Shown here: positions 58,795-64,000 of the stretch, in pieces
Layout: every line of letters begins with the position of its first letter
Position numbering within the stretch: position 1 is the first letter of the stretch
Assembly (NCBI RefSeq): GCF_014650995.1
Contig: NZ_BMWA01000028.1
Span: 60,858 to 124,857 of the forward strand
Source: Streptomyces viridiviolaceus
GTDB taxonomy: Bacteria > Actinomycetota > Actinomycetes > Streptomycetales > Streptomycetaceae
Direction of reading: 5' to 3'
Length of the DNA stretch: 64,000 nucleotides
Program-made: the position numbers and the translations under genes
Notes under the pieces: model-generated
What the model was told of the DNA's origin: nothing
The model's database searches: none
What the model saw: only the letters and a program-made list of their open reading frames with translations

Positions 58795-60186
58795 TCAGGA
58801 ACGGCCGTACCCCGTCAGGGGCGGGGTGCGCAGGGCGATGACCGCCATGTCGTCGTGGCCGTCGCTGGGATGGTGGTCGGCCAGTGCCCGGCACAGTTCC
58901 TCCGGCGACCGCCCGGCGTACCGCGCGGCCGCGACCGCCAGCGCGTCCAGGCCGCGGTCCATCGGCTGACCGGGGATCTCCACCAGACCGTCGGTGTACA
59001 GCACGACGGTGCTGTCCACCGGCACCGCCTGGCTGTGGTCGGGGCGGGGCAGGTCGACCGCCACGCCGAGGGGGACGCCGGGTTCGGTGTCCAGATAGCG
59101 GACCCGTCCGTCGGGCAGCAGCAGGAGCGGCGGTGGGTGCCCGGCGCTGGACCAGCACAGCCGCCAGGCTCCGTCGGCGGGTTCCAGGCGGGCCAGCAGG
59201 GCTGTGGCCAGAGATACGTCGCCCAGGGCGCTCAGGATGCGGTCGAGCCGGCTGAGGGAGGTGCCGGGCGGGGCGTTCCGGTCGTAGGCCAGGGTCCGCA
59301 GCATGTTGCGCAGCTGTGCCATGTCGGCGGCGGCGCGCAGGTCGTGGCCCACCACGTCGCCGATCACGAGCGCGCAGGCCCCGTCGGGCAGCAGCATGGC
59401 GTCGTACCAGTCACCGCCCACGGCGGTCGGGGCGCTCGCCGGCCGGTAGGCGGCCCCGGCGGCGAAGGGTCTCAGGTCCGGCAGCCGGGGCAGCAGCAGC
59501 CGCTGGAACTGTTCGGCGCTGTTGCGGACCTGCTGGTAGAGGCGGGCGTTCTCGATGGCCACCCCGGCGGTGCCGGCGAGCGCGCGGACCACGCCCTCGT
59601 CGTGCCGGTCGAAGGGCTGTCCGTCCTGGCGCTCCGAGAGGTAGAGGTTGCCGTAGATCCGTCCGCGTACGCTGATGGCGACGCCGAGCAGGGTCCGCAT
59701 CGGCGGGTGGCCGGGCGGGAAGCCGGCGGATTCCGGATGGCGGGAGATGTGCTTGACCCGCAGGGGCTCCGGGTGGTGGATCAGGTGTCCGAGCAGACCT
59801 CGCCCGCGAGGCAGTTCCACGCCCTCCAGCGCCGCCAGCTCCCTCGCCGTGAGCCCGAGGGGGATGAACTCGGCCAGAAACCTGCCCTCCTCGTCGAGCA
59901 CGCCCATGGCTCCGTAGCGGGCGCCCACCAGGTCCATGGCGGTGCGGACGATACGGCGCAGCACCGCGGGCAGCTCCAGCTCGCCGGTGATGTTCACCAC
60001 CGCCTGGAGCAGTTCCTGCAGCGTGCTCTGCGCACGGGCGAGGGCGTGCAGCTGCTCTCCGATGCGGTTCAGATCGGAGCTGAGTGGCAGGTCGAGCAGT
60101 GACATGTAGGGCTCTTCGCCCTGCGGTCCGCCGCGGTTTCGCGGGGCGTCCTGGGGGCCCCACGGCGCCGGCCAGTCCTCCGCCAT
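58795..60186 (-). CDS. GAF-PP2C (SpoIIE) phosphatase, sigma regulation
   Basis: A 463-residue phosphatase. A coiled region (about 30-60) leads to a GAF sensor (about 60-215, with VARYGAMGVLDEEGRFLAEFIPLGL and VRALAGTAGVAIENARLY), then a PP2C/SpoIIE catalytic domain with VGGDWYDAMLLPDG, VIGDVVGHDLRAA, SSAGHPPPLL, LLYTDGLVEIPG-like and DDMAVIALR metal-binding motifs. Such phosphatases dephosphorylate STAS anti-sigma antagonists; a STAS gene at 3985 is in the window but far away. Start 60186 (alternative 60192). Confidence 0.9.
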   Translation of the reverse strand: MAEDWPAPWGPQDAPRNRGGPQGEEPYMSLLDLPLSSDLNRIGEQLHALARAQSTLQELLQAVVNITGELELPAVLRRIVRTAMDLVGARYGAMGVLDEEGRFLAEFIPLGLTARELAALEGVELPRGRGLLGHLIHHPEPLRVKHISRHPESAGFPPGHPPMRTLLGVAISVRGRIYGNLYLSERQDGQPFDRHDEGVVRALAGTAGVAIENARLYQQVRNSAEQFQRLLLPRLPDLRPFAAGAAYRPASAPTAVGGDWYDAMLLPDGACALVIGDVVGHDLRAAADMAQLRNMLRTLAYDRNAPPGTSLSRLDRILSALGDVSLATALLARLEPADGAWRLCWSSAGHPPPLLLLPDGRVRYLDTEPGVPLGVAVDLPRPDHSQAVPVDSTVVLYTDGLVEIPGQPMDRGLDALAVAAARYAGRSPEELCRALADHHPSDGHDDMAVIALRTPPLTGYGRS

Positions 60187-60333
60187 CACCACCGCCTCAC
60201 TTCCCCTGTTCGTTCCGGGTGCCCCTTTTGTGCGTCACGCATGCTCGGAAGATCGACGCCCCCGACGGCCACCGATTTCGCAGAATCAGATCCCATACAC
60301 GATGGAATTCGTTCTTCATAATCGAAGCAACCG

Positions 60334-60349
60334 CTGGATAGCATTCCAG
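60334..60349. promoter_or_regulatory. CTGGA-TAGCAT-TCCAG inverted repeat in the divergent promoter region
   Basis: A 5-bp perfect inverted repeat around a 6-base spacer, 48 bases before the flavoprotein start, in an AT-rich part of the divergent spacer (60187-60397). It may be a regulator site or promoter element for either gene. Evidence is symmetry and position only. Confidence 0.3.
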
Positions 60350-60397
60350 ACACGCAATTCCGCTCCGAAATCCGCAGATCCATGTGGGGGGTCTCGC

Positions 60398-62326
60398 ATG
60401 CCCAGATTCAGCGATCACGAGCTCGGTATGGGACGGAAGATCACGCGCCGCGACTTCCTGGACGGGGTGGCCGTCGTCACCGCCGGCGCGGCCACGGCGG
60501 CGGCCCTCCCGGGCTCGGCACACGCCGCGTCCCCGGCACGGGACCACGGGCACGGCAGGCCCACGGCGCCCTATCCGCCCACCGAGTCCGGTCTGCGGGG
60601 CCAGCAGCCCGGAGCGTACGACGTGGCGCACGCCGTACGGGACGGCGACTTCGTCCCGGGGCGCGTCCACGACACCGACGAGTCCTACGACCTCGTGGTG
60701 GTCGGCGGTGGCCTCAGCGGCCTCGCCGCGGCGTACCTGTACCGCAAGCACGCCGGACCGGGCGCGCGGGTCCTGGTCCTGGACGCCCTGGACGACTTCG
60801 GCGGACACGCCCGGCGCAACGAGTTCCACGTCGGCCGGACGCTGCTGCTCTCCAACGGCGGCACCGTCAACATCGACACCCCGAGCACCTGGTCGCGCGA
60901 GGCGCGTGACCTGCTGACCGAGGACCTCGGCGTGGACCTGAAGGCGCTGGAGGCGACCGTCAAGGACGACGCCTACGCGCGGTACTCACTGCGTGGCGGC
61001 ACCCTGTTCGACGCCGAGCGCTGGGGCGAGGACCGGTTGGTGATCCGCGAACCGGGCGAGTCCTGGGCGTCGTACGTCACCAGGCTGCCCATGTCCGAGG
61101 CGAGCCGGGCGGCGCTGGTGCGTCTGTACACCACGACCGAGGACCACTACCCCGGACTGACCGACGGGCAGAAGAAGGAGATCCTGGCCCGCACCCCCTA
61201 CGAGACCTACCTGCGGGAGAAGATCGGGCTGGACGACGACGCCCTGGCGGTCGTGAAGCGCGGCACGAACGGCCTGTGGGGCGTCGATGCCGACCGGGTC
61301 GCCGCGGCCGACGCCTGGGCGACCGGACAGCCGGGCTTCGACGGTCTGGCACTCGCCCACACACCGTGGCCGGGGGCCGGCGCCACCCCCCTGATGCATC
61401 TGGCGGAGACCGAGGAGGACGGCAACTTCTACTTCCCCGAGGGCAACGCCTCACTGGCCCGGCTCCTGGTCAGCAGGCTGGTCCCGGACGCCTTCGAGCC
61501 GCGTCGGCCCGACTGGCGGGAGATCGTCACCGCGCAGGCGGACTACTCCCGCCTCGACCACCCCGGCAACCGCGTCCGCATCCGGCTGTCCAGTACGGCC
61601 TTCCAGGTCCGCAACGACGGCCGGCACGGCGCGGTGGTCGACTACTCCCGGGGCGGCCGCAGCCACCGCGTGCGCGCGAAGGGCGTGGTGATGGCCTGCT
61701 GGAACTCCGTCTCCTCCTATGTCGTCCCCGAACTGCCGGCCGACCAGGTCACGGCGATGCGGTACGGCGTGAAGGTGCCCCTGGTGTACGCGCGGGTGGC
61801 GCTGCGGGACTGGCGGCCCTTCGCCCGGGCGCGCGTGTCCCGGGTGAGCACCCCGTCGATGTTCTTCTCCGGCTTCGGCCTGCCGACGGTCACCGAGATC
61901 GGCGACTTCAGCATGCCGCACCGGCCCGAGCTGCCCACCGTGGTGTCCCTGTCGGCCACCCCGAACTCCCCCGGACTGAGCTGCCGGGAGCAGCACAAGG
62001 CAGGGCGCCGCGCCCTGATCAGGATGGCCTTCGAGGACTTCGAACGCGAGATCCGCGACTCCATGGCCCGCTCACTGGGCGAGTACGGCTTCGACCCGGC
62101 ACGTGACATCACCGCCATCACCGTCAACCGCTGGGCACACGGCTACGCCTACGAGTACAACTCCCTCGACGATCCGGCCCTGTTCCTGCCGGAGTCGCAG
62201 CGGCCGTACGCCGTGGCCCGCCGTCCGGTCGGCAGGATCGCGATCGCCAACTCCGACGCCGAGGCGTTCGGCTACACGCACGCCGCGTTCGACGCGGCCC
62301 ACCGGGCGGTGGCCCACCTGGTGTGA
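60398..62326 (+). CDS. Tat-exported flavoprotein, spermidine dehydrogenase-like
   Basis: A 642-residue FAD-dependent oxidoreductase. The N-terminal twin-arginine signal is ITRRDFLDGVAVVTAGAATAAAL (about 15-38). A dinucleotide-binding motif VVVGGGLSGLAAAYLYRK follows at about residues 101-118, then FAD contacts and a GGTVNIDTPSTWS region. The ending with RIAIANSDAEAFGYTHAAFDAAHRAV is typical of the spermidine dehydrogenase branch. It is probably secreted and oxidises polyamines or amines. The ATG is 11 bases after a G-run and divergent from the PP2C gene. Confidence 0.85.
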   Translation: MPRFSDHELGMGRKITRRDFLDGVAVVTAGAATAAALPGSAHAASPARDHGHGRPTAPYPPTESGLRGQQPGAYDVAHAVRDGDFVPGRVHDTDESYDLVVVGGGLSGLAAAYLYRKHAGPGARVLVLDALDDFGGHARRNEFHVGRTLLLSNGGTVNIDTPSTWSREARDLLTEDLGVDLKALEATVKDDAYARYSLRGGTLFDAERWGEDRLVIREPGESWASYVTRLPMSEASRAALVRLYTTTEDHYPGLTDGQKKEILARTPYETYLREKIGLDDDALAVVKRGTNGLWGVDADRVAAADAWATGQPGFDGLALAHTPWPGAGATPLMHLAETEEDGNFYFPEGNASLARLLVSRLVPDAFEPRRPDWREIVTAQADYSRLDHPGNRVRIRLSSTAFQVRNDGRHGAVVDYSRGGRSHRVRAKGVVMACWNSVSSYVVPELPADQVTAMRYGVKVPLVYARVALRDWRPFARARVSRVSTPSMFFSGFGLPTVTEIGDFSMPHRPELPTVVSLSATPNSPGLSCREQHKAGRRALIRMAFEDFEREIRDSMARSLGEYGFDPARDITAITVNRWAHGYAYEYNSLDDPALFLPESQRPYAVARRPVGRIAIANSDAEAFGYTHAAFDAAHRAVAHLV

Positions 62327-62861
62327 TCCGGGCGTCGCCGGTGACCGGACACGGCGCCCGCCCAACCGCCATCCGCTGCTCGGTGTGTGGCGGACCGTCT
62401 CCCGCGTGGTGGAGCTGCGTGAGCCGCGGCTGTTCGGCTGGGTCGTCCTGGACCGTGACGGCAGGTTCGCCGGGTCCGGGCCGGCTCCGGCCGAGCCCAT
62501 GGCCAGCCGGCGTTCCGCGTCGGAGCCCGATGCCTCGGGTACGCATCTGAGGCAGTAGGTGCAGTGGGGCCCGGGCGCTCCGGGGTCAGCCTGGCCGTCG
62601 ACCGGATGCCCGACCGCGAGGACGAGGTGGTCGCCCACCGCCTCGGGGAGTTCCGCGTGAACATCGACGCATCACTGCGCGGGATGAAGGACCTGGCGGA
62701 GGCGGACGGCCGGCCCGCTCCCGGGAGTGCGTGAGGGACACCGGCATCGCGGGCGTGTCCCGTGCCGGCAGCGCCTGGGGCCGTCCAGCCGATGGACCCG
62801 GTACGCGATGCGCGTACGACGGACGGCATCCGCCAGGGGTCGCCCACGACGCCCCGGGCGC
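62327..62861. other. Gene-poor spacer with possible gene fragments
   Basis: About 535 bases between the flavoprotein gene and the TetR gene. Two open stretches on the plus strand look coding-like but incomplete: one ending near 62558 (GVWRTVSRVVELREPRLFGWVVLDRDGRFAG) and one from a GTG at 62564 to 62734 (56 residues, VDRMPDREDEVVAHRLGEFRVNIDASLRGMKDLAEADG). Neither has a clear ribosome site or known family. They may be relics of one gene split by indels. Confidence 0.3.
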
Positions 62862-63548
62862 TCAGCCCCCCGAGGCGCCTTCGATGACCCGCCTCAGCGA
62901 CGGAAGCAGCGCGTCCAGGTCCTGCCCGGTGCGGAAGGCGACGACGGTGGTTCCGCCGTCGTGGGCGGCCGTCGTGGCGGAGGGGGCCGGGAAGAGGGCG
63001 AGCACCTCGCGCATCGCCTCGTCGATCTCTTCGACCGGGTCGGAGGACTCGCCCCTCAGCCACCGCCGCAGCACGTGGTTGTGGGCCGCGACGACCGACG
63101 CCGCCATGAGCTCGGCCCGCAGTGAGGCCGACGCCGTCGGATCCCCCATCCAGTCCGCGATGAATTCGCGGAAGAGCCGCTGATAGCGCGCCACACTGGC
63201 GATCTCCCGGTCGCGCAGCGCGGCCACCTTGCTGGTGAGCGCGTAGCGCCGCCGCGCGAGGTCGCCCTCCTCGATGTAGTGCAGGAGGACCAGGCGCACC
63301 GCGTCCGACACGGCGACCAGGGCGGTGCTGTGGCCGGCGGTCGCCAGCCGGTCCCTGATCAGCTCCAGCAGCCGGTCGTGGTCGGGGAAGATCACCGCTT
63401 CCTTGGACCGGTAGTGCCGGAAGAACGTCGTGCGTCCCACTCCGGCCCGTTCTGCGATGTCGTCGACGGTCGTCTGCTCGTATCCGCGCTCGTCGAAGAG
63501 CGCGAAGGCGGCGTCCGCCAGTCGGATCCGCGCGGGTGGCTTGCTCAT
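62862..63548 (-). CDS. TetR-family regulator
   Basis: A 228-residue TetR regulator. The helix-turn-helix is ADAAFALFDERGYEQTTVDDIAERAGVGRTTFFRHYRSKEAVIF (recognition helix GVGRTTFFRHY). The ligand domain follows; by context the ligand could be an acyl-CoA. It is divergent from the mutase relic and the carboxylase gene, and the palindromic site at 63600 lies in the divergent spacer. The start is ATG 63548, with GGAAGG upstream. Confidence 0.9.
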   Translation of the reverse strand: MSKPPARIRLADAAFALFDERGYEQTTVDDIAERAGVGRTTFFRHYRSKEAVIFPDHDRLLELIRDRLATAGHSTALVAVSDAVRLVLLHYIEEGDLARRRYALTSKVAALRDREIASVARYQRLFREFIADWMGDPTASASLRAELMAASVVAAHNHVLRRWLRGESSDPVEEIDEAMREVLALFPAPSATTAAHDGGTTVVAFRTGQDLDALLPSLRRVIEGASGG

Positions 63549-63599
63549 GACCGCCCATCCTTCCCTGTCCCGGACTCCGGAGACCACTTGCCCACTGCA

Positions 63600-63636
63600 A
63601 CGGTACTGAGTACCGTCTAGTAGACATTCAGTACCA
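63600..63636. promoter_or_regulatory. ACGGTACT-G-AGTACCGT operator with a second half-site
   Basis: A 17-base perfect palindrome at 63600-63616, followed by TCAGTACC (63629-63636), which is the reverse complement of the GGTACTGA in the palindrome. They would allow binding of two dimers of the divergent TetR regulator. It lies right in front of the GAGGAGG before the mutase relic. Confidence 0.65.
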
Positions 63637-63650
63637 GAGGAGGTCGGGGC

Positions 63651-63884
63651 GTGGAGGAGCCCTACGAGCCGCTGCGGGTCGACCCGCGGACCGAGGCCGA
63701 CCGGTGCGAGCGCCTAGCGGTCCTGCGCTCCAAGCGCGACAACGGCGCCGTCGACCGCCCCGGACTCCCTGCGCTCCGCCGCGCAGGGCACCGACAACGT
63801 GCTCCCCGCGGTGCGCGAGGCCCTGCGGCCTCCCACGCACTGCGCGACATCTGGGGTGTGCACGTACCCCACGACACCTTCTGA
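63651..63884 (+). pseudogene. C-terminal relic of an acyl-CoA (methylmalonyl-CoA type) mutase
   Basis: A 77-codon frame with a good ribosome site and GTG. It begins EEPYEPLRVDPRTEADRCERLAVLRSKRDNGAVDR, as in the C-terminal part of acyl-CoA mutase large chains, then loses the frame. The expected continuation DSLRSAAQGTDNVLPAVREALR appears in another frame, and the ending ALRDIWGVHVPHDTF returns to the first. So two indels, and loss of the N-terminal catalytic part. The operator and promoter remain. It is followed directly by a carboxylase gene. Confidence 0.7.
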
Positions 63885-63888
63885 ACCG

Positions 63889-64000
63889 ATGAGCCCCGGA
63901 GCGGAACAACCAGTGAACGACATCGACATCCACACGACCGCGGGGAAGCTCGCGGATCTGAGGCGCCGTATCGAGGAAGCGACGCACGCCGGTTCGGAAC
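63889..64000 (+). CDS. Acyl-CoA carboxylase beta subunit, N-terminal part (cut by window end)
   Basis: The first 37 codons of a carboxyltransferase. The sequence DIDIHTTAGKLADLRRRIEEATHAGSE is characteristic of the N terminus of propionyl-CoA/acetyl-CoA carboxylase beta chains, which carry the carboxyl group from biotin to the acyl-CoA. The start could be ATG 63889 or GTG 63913. With the mutase relic it was a propionyl-CoA/methylmalonyl-CoA module controlled by the divergent TetR protein. Without the rest, the substrate cannot be judged. Confidence 0.75.
   Translation, partial: MSPGAEQPVNDIDIHTTAGKLADLRRRIEEATHAGSE

Noticed and set aside
1..64000. tRNA genes, CRISPR arrays, insertion sequences, attachment sites
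   Set aside because: No tRNA-like GGTTCGAATCC arm with a matching cloverleaf, no regularly spaced direct repeats, no transposase and no terminal inverted repeats were seen. GGTTCGA matches at 37077 and 41457 lie inside genes.

Overview
The window is high-GC actinobacterial DNA, most probably from a Streptomyces. The evidence is a conservon (cvnABCD) at the left edge, a DmdR-type iron box, a streptogrisin-type protease, Tat-exported enzymes, frequent GTG starts, and genes linked by 4-base ATGA or GTGA overlaps. No tRNA, rRNA, CRISPR array or intact mobile element was found. The mix of catabolic, stress and regulatory genes with several decayed genes suggests an accessory part of the chromosome.

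Left third (1-22.5 kb). A conservon signalling operon (cvnA to partial cvnD) is followed by an MDR oxidoreductase, a STAS anti-sigma antagonist, an atypical PRPP synthetase and a DUF4230 membrane protein. A six-gene antiporter operon (10054 to 6243, minus strand) follows the archaeal MbhA-H order rather than the usual MrpA-first order. Next come VanZ, a 36-bp perfect palindrome (terminator), and an orphan cytochrome oxidase subunit I with a small membrane protein and a convergent MarR regulator. Then SDR, HhH-PHP, HAD and FUSC genes, a likely 6S-type structured RNA with an intrinsic terminator (about 18435-18641), an epimerase, an FBP zinc protein and a second FUSC protein.

Middle (22.5-43.5 kb). 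A conserved hypothetical, a Tat lipoprotein lactonase, an iron-box-controlled DUF2470 protein, and a TetR/CYP102-like P450 divergent pair. These are followed by a pentapeptide-repeat protein, a PIG-L deacetylase, a proline iminopeptidase-like hydrolase, a LacI regulator and the lutABC lactate-oxidation operon. A rhamnosidase C-terminal relic overlaps lutC. The OpuC-type osmoprotectant transporter has its ATPase gene convergent with its permease and binding-protein genes. A MoxR-VWA pair, a cupin, and a threonine dehydratase with a YheO-type regulator complete this part.

Right third (43.5-64 kb). PhoD phosphatase and a streptogrisin C-like protease are followed by a compact five-gene operon of unknown function (51493 to 47549): a 61-aa acidic peptide, an unknown helical protein, two paralogous proteins sharing an FHLTDWG motif, and a serine beta-lactamase-fold hydrolase. 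This is the best candidate for an undescribed, possibly peptide-based (RiPP-like) system. Next to it is a frameshifted, truncated Orn/Lys/Arg decarboxylase pseudogene. RecQ helicase, a zinc D,D-carboxypeptidase, a methyltransferase, MscS, a GAF-PP2C phosphatase and a spermidine dehydrogenase-like flavoprotein follow. The window ends with a TetR gene divergent from a decayed acyl-CoA mutase fragment and the start of an acyl-CoA carboxylase beta subunit.
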